A DNA stretch of 8,478 nucleotides from Flavobacteriaceae bacterium (GTDB lineage: Bacteria; Bacteroidota; Bacteroidia; Flavobacteriales; Flavobacteriaceae): NCBI GenBank assembly GCA_008081325.1, contig VMCO01000004.1, forward strand, positions 1 to 8,478. The letters run 5' to 3'. The position numbers were made by a program, and so were the translations under genes. How positions within the stretch are numbered: the stretch's first letter is position 1; every line of letters starts with the position of its first letter. Below the pieces are notes generated by a model that worked only from the letters and a program-made list of their open reading frames with translations, was not told the DNA's origin and searched no databases. Of the stretch, positions 1 through 5,572 are shown in pieces.

Positions 1-254
1 AGACCTCTTTCGTTAGAGTTTGTGGATACTTTATCTTCAATATCTAAAAAAGGTGTTGAATTTACACTTCCATCTTGATTTAAAATTTTAATTTTTCCTG
101 ATTTTTCTACAATAAATAATCTTTCATCACCTGCATTTTTAATTTCTACTGGGCTATTAAATGATGGGCCAAAAGATTCTAAAATTACATTTTGAGAGAT
201 GCTTATATTATAAGAAAATAGAATTATGATTAGGAGTTTTATTGGATTTTTCAT
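1..254 (-). CDS. PQQ-dependent sugar dehydrogenase (GSDH family), N-terminal part only
   Basis: This open frame begins at an ATG on the minus strand at 254-252 and runs off the left edge, giving 84 codons. The first ~20 residues (MKNPIKLLIIILFSYNISIS, then QN) look like a Sec signal peptide, so the product is probably exported. The mature start has an F-x-x-x-F-N-S-P-V-E-I stretch, then DERLFIVEKSGKIKIL, a TPFLDIEDKV stretch, and NERGL at the edge. This order matches the first blade of soluble glucose/sorbosone dehydrogenases (family GSDH, a six-bladed beta-propeller that binds PQQ and Ca2+ and oxidises sugars). The family assignment is a recognition call from a short N-terminus; the active-site His and Arg residues lie outside the window. 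Its ATG overlaps the waaA stop as ATGA, so it is probably translated after waaA by coupling. Substrate unknown. Confidence 0.8.
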   Translation of the reverse strand, partial: MKNPIKLLIIILFSYNISISQNVILESFGPSFNSPVEIKNAGDERLFIVEKSGKIKILNQDGSVNSTPFLDIEDKVSTNSNERG

Positions 255-1474
255 TTTAAACTTTTTAATATTATTTTAATTGCACCCTTGTTCTTGTTGA
301 AATAAGCTTTACATTTTTCAGACATTTCTTGTTGTAAATTTTTATCGTCAATAATTGATTTAACTGTATAGCTTAATTCATCATAGTTAGATATACTTTT
401 CATATTGCCATTTTCAATCATTTCGGCAGCTTCTTCGAAATTTTTATAATTTCTTCCAATAATTATTGGTTTTGAAAAGTAGGCTGGCTCTAAAGTATTA
501 TGTAAGCCTTTTCTACCCATTCCACCTCCAACATATGCTATTGTACTGTAAGAATAAATGTATGAAAGCATACCTATATTATCTATTATTAAGCAGGAGA
601 ATTCTTTTAAATTTGTTTTTGATTCAATTTCTGAAAAAAGAATAGATTTAGAACCTAGTTCTTTTTTTATTCTCTGGGGATTATCAGAAATTTCATGAGG
701 AGCAATTATGTATTTTATTTTTCTTTTGGTATTATTAATATAGGGCAAGATTAATTTTTCATCTTCTCTCCATGTACTTCCAAAAACAATACAAGATTTA
801 TCATCAATAAAGCTATTTATAGTTTTGGAAGTTTGTTTATTTAGTTTAGAAATATCAGCATCAAATCTCAAATCACCACAGACAATAACATTATTGTTTC
901 CTATATTTTCAATAACTTTTTTTGACTCATCATTTAGAGTATAAATTTTATCAAACTGTTTTATACTTGAGTTTATTTTGAAAAATCTTTTTAAAAAGCT
1001 GTTTTTAAAGTTGCCTCCAATTGAGTATAACATTGAGCCATTTAATTTTGCATATTTTATAAAGTTTGGCCAAACTTCATTTTTTATAAAAAATGTAGCT
1101 TTAGGGTTAATTATATTGTAGAATCGAATACAGTTTTTTTTAGATGCTATTGGTAGATAAATAACACAGTCAAAAAAATCCTTTTCTGAGTTTTCGTAAC
1201 CTGAAGGAGAGATAAATGACAAAAGAAACTTATGATTTTTAAATTTTTCCTTAAGATTGAGAATTAATTTTTTTGCCATCAGATATTCTCCGTGTGATGC
1301 ACAATGAATATGTATGATATTGTCACTTTTGTTAAAAGCTGATTTTAACTGTTTAAAACTGTTTTTCCTTCCTATAATTCCTTTTTCAATTTTTTTTGAA
1401 AATGGAGCAAAACAGTATAATAATGCCTCAAATATTTTAATTAACAGAGAATTAATATTGCAAATTTTAAACAA
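251..1474 (-). CDS. waaA: 3-deoxy-D-manno-octulosonic acid (Kdo) transferase
   Basis: WaaA/KdtA transfers Kdo from CMP-Kdo to lipid A precursor at the inner face of the cytoplasmic membrane, an essential LPS core step in most Gram-negatives. The 407-residue length fits the family. The N-terminus has a hydrophobic anchor (about residues 9-25) followed by K-G-x-x-GRKN (31-38). CASHGE (58-63) carries the likely general base Glu63, and KNEVWPN (131-137) is the second conserved Glu motif. The C-terminal Rossmann half shows IAPHE (257-261) and the CMP-Kdo-binding YVGGGMGRKGLHNTLEPA (314-331). The only reasonable start I find is TTG at 1474-1472; an in-frame stop lies just upstream (1501-1499) and no ATG occurs near the N-terminus. 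Compared with the family, this start is within a few residues of the expected place. No Shine-Dalgarno is seen, normal for Bacteroidota. The stop overlaps the next gene by four bases (ATGA). Whether it adds one or more Kdo residues cannot be told. Confidence 0.93.
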   Translation of the reverse strand: MFKICNINSLLIKIFEALLYCFAPFSKKIEKGIIGRKNSFKQLKSAFNKSDNIIHIHCASHGEYLMAKKLILNLKEKFKNHKFLLSFISPSGYENSEKDFFDCVIYLPIASKKNCIRFYNIINPKATFFIKNEVWPNFIKYAKLNGSMLYSIGGNFKNSFLKRFFKINSSIKQFDKIYTLNDESKKVIENIGNNNVIVCGDLRFDADISKLNKQTSKTINSFIDDKSCIVFGSTWREDEKLILPYINNTKRKIKYIIAPHEISDNPQRIKKELGSKSILFSEIESKTNLKEFSCLIIDNIGMLSYIYSYSTIAYVGGGMGRKGLHNTLEPAYFSKPIIIGRNYKNFEEAAEMIENGNMKSISNYDELSYTVKSIIDDKNLQQEMSEKCKAYFNKNKGAIKIILKSLK

Positions 1475-1524
1475 AAGTAACCAAAAATAAATATTATATT
1501 AGTTAGTCATTAATCAATATTATT
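1475..1524. promoter_or_regulatory. Divergent intergenic region, candidate promoters for waaA and the amidohydrolase
   Basis: Fifty A/T-rich bases separate two divergent starts, so any local promoters must lie here or inside the genes. On the minus strand TATTTTTG at 1489-1482 matches the Bacteroidota -7 consensus TAnnTTTG exactly. The nearest upstream TTG (1517-1515) is 25 bases away, longer than the usual ~17-23. If the match is real, transcription would start almost at the TTG start codon, implying a leaderless or near-leaderless waaA mRNA. On the plus strand TATATTAG (1495-1502) is a one-mismatch candidate without a well-placed -33 element. In such A/T-rich DNA these matches can arise by chance. 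Confidence 0.3.
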
Positions 1525-2799
1525 ATGAAAAAATTGTTGTTTTTACTTTTATTTATTTGTTTGACTTCAAATGCACAAGACTACTATATTCATGCAGGAA
1601 AATTATTTGACTCTAAAAAAGGAATGATGTTGAATGACATGACAATAATCGTTTCAGGTAAAAAAATTAAGGATATTAAGAAAGGATTTGAATATTCAAA
1701 AAATGAAAGTGATGTGGTTGTTGATTTAAAGGATTTTACTGTAATGCCAGGTTTTATTGATTTACACGTACATATTGAAAGCGAATATAATCCTCAAAAA
1801 TATTTGAATGGATTTACTGCTGAAGAATCAGAAATAGCATTTAGTTCTTTAAAATTTGCAAAGCGTACCCTAATGGCAGGATTTACAACCGTTAGAGACT
1901 TAGGAGGGAGTGGTGTAAATATTTCATTGAGAAATGCAATAAACAGAGGTGAAGTTGACGGCCCTAGGATTTTCACTGCTGGAAAAGCTATAGGAACTAC
2001 CGGTGGACATGCTGATCCAACAAATGGTTGGAAGAAGAGTCTTGCTGGTAATCCTGGTCCAAAAGAAGGAGTAGTAAATGGACCAGATGATGCAAGAAAA
2101 GCAGTCCGTCAGCGATATAAAAATGGAGCAGATGTGATCAAAATTACAGCAACTGGCGGTGTGATGAGCATAGCAAAAAATGGACAAAACCCACAATTTA
2201 CTATTGAAGAAATTAAAGCTATATGTGAAACTGCAAAAGACTATGATATGATAGTTGCAGCTCACGCACATGGAGATGAAGGAATTCAAAGAGCGGTAAA
2301 AGGTGGTGTACATACAATAGAGCATGGAACATTATTGAGTAAAAAGTCAATGGAGCTTATGAAGGAATATGGCACTTATTATGTGCCAACAATTACAGCA
2401 GGTAAAGAAGTTGCAGCTAATGCAAAAATTCCTGGATATTATGACGAATTAGTAGTTCCAAAAGCTTTGGCTATAGGCCCAAAAATTCAAAGTACACTAG
2501 AAAAAGCATACAAAGCCGGAGTTAATATTGCATTTGGTTCAGATGCGGGAGTATTTCCACATGGTAAAAACGCAAAGGAGTTTAGATATATGCATGAAGC
2601 TGGTGTTCCAGTGATTGAATGCCTGCAAGCTGCAACAATTGTAAATTCAAAAATTCTATCTATGGAGTCTGAATTAGGTCAATTAAAAAAGGGTTATATC
2701 GCTGATATTGTCGCTACAAAAAGTAACCCAATAGATGATGTTACTTCTTTAGAGAATATACAATTTGTAATGAAAGAGGGTGTTATATATAAAAACTAG
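1525..2799 (+). CDS. Secreted metal-dependent amidohydrolase (imidazolonepropionase / Xaa-Pro dipeptidase-like)
   Basis: This 424-residue protein has a clear signal peptide (MKKLLFLLLFICLTSNA, then QD), with no lipobox Cys at the cleavage site, so it is probably periplasmic or secreted. The rest is a full amidohydrolase-superfamily TIM barrel flanked by the small beta-sandwich. Metal-site residues are visible in order: HVH (His81, His83) after PGFIDL; Lys206 in DVIKI, the likely carboxylated bridging lysine; His247 in AAHAHG; His267 in TIEHG; and Asp340 in FGSDAG. The segment TAGKAIGTTGGHAD (151-164) and the C-terminal GxLKKGYIADIV (385-395) are typical of the COG1228 branch, which includes binuclear-zinc Xaa-Pro dipeptidases and carboxypeptidases cleaving hydrophobic or prolyl dipeptides. 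The fold and metal site are secure. A dipeptide substrate is inferred from the family and the export signal; cytosolic imidazolonepropionase (hutI) is unlikely because of the signal peptide and lack of hut neighbours. It is the only plus-strand gene here and appears to be monocistronic. Confidence 0.92.
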   Translation: MKKLLFLLLFICLTSNAQDYYIHAGKLFDSKKGMMLNDMTIIVSGKKIKDIKKGFEYSKNESDVVVDLKDFTVMPGFIDLHVHIESEYNPQKYLNGFTAEESEIAFSSLKFAKRTLMAGFTTVRDLGGSGVNISLRNAINRGEVDGPRIFTAGKAIGTTGGHADPTNGWKKSLAGNPGPKEGVVNGPDDARKAVRQRYKNGADVIKITATGGVMSIAKNGQNPQFTIEEIKAICETAKDYDMIVAAHAHGDEGIQRAVKGGVHTIEHGTLLSKKSMELMKEYGTYYVPTITAGKEVAANAKIPGYYDELVVPKALAIGPKIQSTLEKAYKAGVNIAFGSDAGVFPHGKNAKEFRYMHEAGVPVIECLQAATIVNSKILSMESELGQLKKGYIADIVATKSNPIDDVTSLENIQFVMKEGVIYKN

Positions 2800-2806
2800 T
2801 TTTTAT
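2789..2806. terminator. Perfect 18-base palindrome over the convergent stop codons; possible weak bidirectional terminator
   Basis: ATAAAAACTAGTTTTTAT reads the same on both strands. Its central CTAG supplies the TAG stop of the plus-strand amidohydrolase and the TAG stop of minus-strand lspA. As RNA it could form a 7-bp all-A/U stem around a CUAG loop. On the plus strand it is followed by more T residues (2806-2810). No G/C pairs stabilise it, so termination strength is doubtful, but it is the only symmetric element between the converging transcripts. Confidence 0.35.
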
Positions 2807-3284
2807 TTTTAAAGCTAGAAATTAAAATTAAAATCATCCCTGTTGTTACTGATAAGTCAGCAACATTAAAAATCCCCGTCTTAAAAATTCCACCAAAATT
2901 TAAGTAAAGAAAATCGGTTACTGATCCGTAAACAATTCTGTCAAAAATATTTGCAATTCCACCACCAATAATGAGTGAAAAGCCAATGATAGAATTTTTA
3001 TCGAGAGTTTTTTCTATATATGTATAAACTGTTATCGATACTAAAACAATAATTGGTAAAACAATAAGTAATAATATTCTGAACGTTTCAGACAATTCGC
3101 TACCCATTCCTAAAAAAGCACCAGAGTTTTCAACTTTAATAAGTGTAAACACATCACCTATAATACTTGTTTCAGTGTAGCTTTCAAAGTTATTTCTGAC
3201 CCATATTTTTGAAATTTGATCAGAGGCAATACTTAATAAAACAATTATTGTTATTAATAAATTACGTTTTTTTTGACTATTCAT
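2796..3284 (-). CDS. lspA: Lipoprotein signal peptidase (signal peptidase II)
   Basis: LspA is an inner-membrane aspartyl protease that cleaves the signal peptide of diacylglyceryl-modified prolipoproteins just before the lipidated Cys. The 162-residue length is normal. Four hydrophobic segments are visible, at about 8-28, 66-90, 97-113 and 138-157. Conserved motifs are present in order: SDQISK (21-26), ENSGAFLG (52-59), and GGGIANIFDR (107-116) followed by GSVTDFL (120-126) with catalytic Asp124, then FNVADLS (139-145) with catalytic Asp143. It is the last gene of the thyA-folA-fabD-lspA cluster. Its ATG lies inside the end of fabD (8-base overlap), which suggests translational coupling. Its stop is shared tail to tail with the opposite-strand amidohydrolase. 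Nothing looks degraded. Confidence 0.97.
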   Translation of the reverse strand: MNSQKKRNLLITIIVLLSIASDQISKIWVRNNFESYTETSIIGDVFTLIKVENSGAFLGMGSELSETFRILLLIVLPIIVLVSITVYTYIEKTLDKNSIIGFSLIIGGGIANIFDRIVYGSVTDFLYLNFGGIFKTGIFNVADLSVTTGMILILISSFKNKN

Positions 3285-4167
3285 TTTCTAAATTTAATGA
3301 ACTTGAAGCTATATCCCTATTAATTTTTTTCACTAAACCCTGCAGAACTTTTCCAGGTCCAACTTCAATAAATTCAATAGCCCCATCTTTAATCATTTTA
3401 TTAATCGATTGTGTCCATCTTACCGGACTAGTAAGTTGAGAAATTAAATTTTCTTTTATTTCATTTTCAGATGAAAAAGGAAGACCATTAACATTTTGAT
3501 ATATTGGACAAATTGGATTTGAAAAAACTGTTTTACTTATAGCATCCTCTAGTTCTTTTTTTGCTTCTTCCATCAAAGGTGAGTGAAATGCACCCCCAAC
3601 CGGAAGCACCAATGCACGTCTTGCTCCAATTTGTTTTAATTTTTCACAAGCTGATTCAATAGATTTTAATTCACCTGAAATGACCAATTGTCCCGGACAA
3701 TTATAGTTTGCTGCTACAACAATACCATTAATTTCTTTACATACATTTTCAACAATATCATCATCCAGAGCTAAAACTGCAGCCATAGTTCCAGGGTTAT
3801 TTTCACAAGCTTTTTGCATTGCATTAGCTCTGATTGAAACTAATTTTAATCCGTCTTCAAATGAAATAGATTTATTTACAACAAGGGCTGAAAATTCTCC
3901 TAGTGAATGACCTGCAACCATCTTTGGTGATATTTCATTTCCTTTACTGATAGCTAAAATTACCGAATGTAAAAAAATTGCTGGCTGTGTAACAGAAGTC
4001 TGTTTCAAATCCTCAGCAGAACCATTGAACATAATATCACTTATTTTAAATCCTAAAATTTCATTTGCAATATTAAATAGCTCATATGCAGTTTTTGATT
4101 TTTCAAATAAATCCTTACCCATTCCTGGATATTGAGCTCCTTGACCTGGAAATATATATGCTTTCAT
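3277..4167 (-). CDS. fabD: Malonyl-CoA:ACP transacylase
   Basis: FabD moves the malonyl group from CoA to acyl carrier protein, supplying the extender unit of cytosolic type II fatty acid synthesis. The 296 residues match the usual ~300. Visible family motifs are FPGQGAQ (6-12, oxyanion-hole Gln), QTSVTQPAIF (56-65), the nucleophile elbow GHSLGE (86-91, Ser88), the malonate-carboxylate-binding Arg113 in SIRANAMQ, NCPGQLVISG (156-165), catalytic His195 in GGAFHSPLM (191-199), and VGPGKVLQGL (269-278) carrying the late Gln. All catalytic residues are intact. Its ATG shares one base with the folA stop (TAATG), and its own tail overlaps the lspA start by eight bases, so it sits mid-operon. A chromosomal fab cluster (fabH, fabG, acpP) is not adjacent, so regulation may follow the thymidylate genes here rather than other fatty acid genes. 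Confidence 0.97.
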   Translation of the reverse strand: MKAYIFPGQGAQYPGMGKDLFEKSKTAYELFNIANEILGFKISDIMFNGSAEDLKQTSVTQPAIFLHSVILAISKGNEISPKMVAGHSLGEFSALVVNKSISFEDGLKLVSIRANAMQKACENNPGTMAAVLALDDDIVENVCKEINGIVVAANYNCPGQLVISGELKSIESACEKLKQIGARRALVLPVGGAFHSPLMEEAKKELEDAISKTVFSNPICPIYQNVNGLPFSSENEIKENLISQLTSPVRWTQSINKMIKDGAIEFIEVGPGKVLQGLVKKINRDIASSSLNLENE

Positions 4168-4667
4168 TATCTAATTTTAATATAAGTTTTGTATGTATAT
4201 GAAAATTGATGTCTTTCATCTTTTTCATTTAATTCTTCATGAATAAGTTTCCATTTACTTTCATCAATTTTTGGAAAAAAAGTATCAGCTTTAAATTCTC
4301 CGTGAACTCGTGTTAGCTCAATTTTATCACTAAAATCCATGGCTAATTTATAGATCTGTCCACCTCCAATAATAAAAGGATTATCATCATCATCAGTTTC
4401 ATTTAAAGCATCCTCAAAATTATCCACAACGGTAACTTTTTCAGGAAAGGAATTATTCTTATTTCTTGAGATAACAATGTGTTTTCTATTTGGTAATAAT
4501 CCTGGAAATGAATCAAATGTTTTTCTTCCCATTATTATGCAATGACCTGAGGTTAATCTTTTAAATCTTTTGAGATCATTAGGCAAACTCCAAATAAGAT
4601 CATTATCCTTTCCAATTGCATCATTTACAGCAGCAGCAACAATAATCGTAATAGTTTTTTCTTTCAT
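4167..4667 (-). CDS. folA: Dihydrofolate reductase
   Basis: FolA reduces dihydrofolate to tetrahydrofolate with NADPH in the cytosol, restoring the folate that ThyA oxidises, and is the target of trimethoprim. The 166 residues are the usual chromosomal length. Motifs: IVAAAVNDAIGKDNDLIW (9-26, the Met20-loop region), SLPND (27-31) with the catalytic Asp31 equivalent to E. coli Asp27, MGRKTFDSFPGLLPNR (46-61) combining the NADPH-binding region with the folate-binding Arg, and IIGGGQIY (99-106). A run of four Asp (92-95), encoded by four GAT codons, forms an acidic surface loop before strand F. It follows thyA by only nine bases, and its TAA overlaps the fabD ATG as TAATG. This is an ordinary-looking chromosomal enzyme; I see no sign of an acquired resistance cassette. 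The upstream 9-base gap is too short for its own promoter, so it likely relies on thyA transcription. Confidence 0.97.
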   Translation of the reverse strand: MKEKTITIIVAAAVNDAIGKDNDLIWSLPNDLKRFKRLTSGHCIIMGRKTFDSFPGLLPNRKHIVISRNKNNSFPEKVTVVDNFEDALNETDDDDNPFIIGGGQIYKLAMDFSDKIELTRVHGEFKADTFFPKIDESKWKLIHEELNEKDERHQFSYTYKTYIKIR

Positions 4668-4676
4668 TAAAATAAA

Positions 4677-5501
4677 TTAAACAGCAACTTTTCCTTTAAT
4701 GTGAGGATGAGGATCGTAATTTTCTAAAGTGAAGTCTTCAAATTTAAAATCAAAAATATTATTAACTCCACTGTTTATTTTAATAGTTGGTAAATTTCTT
4801 GGTTCTCTAGTTATTTGTAATTTCATCTGTTCAAAATGATTACTGTAAATATGAGCATCTCCAAAAGTGTGAATGAAATCACCAGGTTTTAAATCACATA
4901 CCTGTGCAATCATTAAGGTTAACAATGAATAGGAAGCAATATTAAAAGGAACGCCAAGAAAAATGTCTGCACTCCTTTGATATAATTGACATGAAAGTCT
5001 GCCGTTGATAACATGAAATTGAAAAAATGCATGACAAGGAGGTAATGCAGCTTTTCCTTTAGCAACATTAGCTTCAAATGATTGAGATGTATCAGGCAAC
5101 ACGGACGGATTCCAAGCTGAAATTAAATGTCTTCTACTACTTGGATTGTTTTTTAAATCATTAATTAGGTTTGATATTTGATCAATTCCATCGTTGTTCC
5201 AGTTTCTCCACTGGAATCCATAAACGGGGCCAAGGTCACCATTTGAATCAGCCCAAGCATTCCAAATATTTACTCCGTTATCCTTTAGATATTTAATATT
5301 TGTATCTCCTTTCAGGAACCATAAGAGTTCATAAATTATGGACTTTAAATGAAGTTTTTTTGTTGTTACCATAGGAAACCCATCGGCAAGATTAAATCTC
5401 ATTTGATATCCAAAAACACTTTTAGTACCAGTTCCAGTTCTATCTTCCTTTAGTTCTCCATTTTCAAGAACATGTTTTACTAAGTCTAAATATTGTCTCA
5501 T
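4677..5501 (-). CDS. thyA: Thymidylate synthase
   Basis: ThyA methylates dUMP to dTMP using 5,10-methylene-THF, releasing DHF, in the cytosol. Key features in order: EDRTGTGT (19-26) with phosphate-binding Arg21, the pair RR at 123-124 in SSRRHLISAWNP, the nucleophile Cys156 in LPPCHAFFQF (153-162), RSADIFLGVPFNIASY (176-191), and HTFGDAHIYSNH (211-222). The C-terminus ends PHPHIKGKVAV with the closing Ala-Val. At 274 residues it is about ten longer than E. coli ThyA; the extra residues lie between SAWNP and the catalytic Cys (about 133-152), which I recall as usual in Bacteroidota enzymes. It heads the thyA-folA-fabD-lspA group and the nine-base gap to folA fits the functional pairing. A nucleoside transporter gene lies 70 bases upstream on the same strand. 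Confidence 0.98.
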   Translation of the reverse strand: MRQYLDLVKHVLENGELKEDRTGTGTKSVFGYQMRFNLADGFPMVTTKKLHLKSIIYELLWFLKGDTNIKYLKDNGVNIWNAWADSNGDLGPVYGFQWRNWNNDGIDQISNLINDLKNNPSSRRHLISAWNPSVLPDTSQSFEANVAKGKAALPPCHAFFQFHVINGRLSCQLYQRSADIFLGVPFNIASYSLLTLMIAQVCDLKPGDFIHTFGDAHIYSNHFEQMKLQITREPRNLPTIKINSGVNNIFDFKFEDFTLENYDPHPHIKGKVAV

Positions 5502-5513
5502 AAATTCAGTAAG

Positions 5514-5546
5514 TAAAAATAATTAATAGTGGGAATCTTAATCAAA
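5514..5546 (-). promoter_or_regulatory. Candidate Bacteroidota-type promoter upstream of thyA
   Basis: In the 70-base gap before thyA, minus strand, TTTG at 5546-5543 (the last bases of a TTTTTG run) is followed after 21 bases by TATTTTTA at 5521-5514. This resembles the -33 TTG / -7 TAnnTTTG promoter of Bacteroidota with one mismatch at the last base. The spacing falls in the accepted range. The start point would lie only a few bases before the thyA ATG (5501-5499), giving a very short leader. Suggestive only, because A/T-rich DNA yields such matches easily. Confidence 0.3.
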
Positions 5547-5555
5547 AAGAAAAGT

Positions 5556-5572
5556 AAAAGTTATTAACTTTT
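5556..5572 (-). terminator. Weak hairpin directly after the nupC stop
   Basis: Read on the minus strand, the last base of the nupC TAA plus the following bases form AAAAGTTAATAACTTTT, an interrupted perfect inverted repeat. It is followed by ACTTTTCTTTTTG, which is T-rich. This has the layout of an intrinsic terminator, but the stem holds only one G-C pair and would be weak, so at most partial termination before thyA is inferred. If it works, nupC and thyA are partly separate transcription units, consistent with the promoter candidate just downstream. Confidence 0.25.

Noticed and set aside
1794..1976. A 60-codon minus-strand frame inside the amidohydrolase
   Set aside because: Short, fully embedded in the real gene and without recognisable features; a shadow.
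1924..2325. A 133-codon open frame antisense to the amidohydrolase
   Set aside because: It lies wholly inside a well-supported gene, is rich in Ser, Cys, Phe and Tyr as expected from reading A/T-rich code backwards, and shows no known domain.
3209..3439. A 76-codon plus-strand frame across the lspA/fabD junction
   Set aside because: It is antisense to two conserved enzymes whose motifs explain the sequence; no signal of its own.
4383..4394. Four tandem ATC triplets in folA as a possible variable repeat
   Set aside because: Only four units, in frame, coding for a surface Asp run; too short to claim phase variation.
4167..4667. folA as an acquired trimethoprim-resistance gene
   Set aside because: It sits in a compact core cluster with thyA, has neighbours' base composition and shows no cassette or mobile-element flanks.
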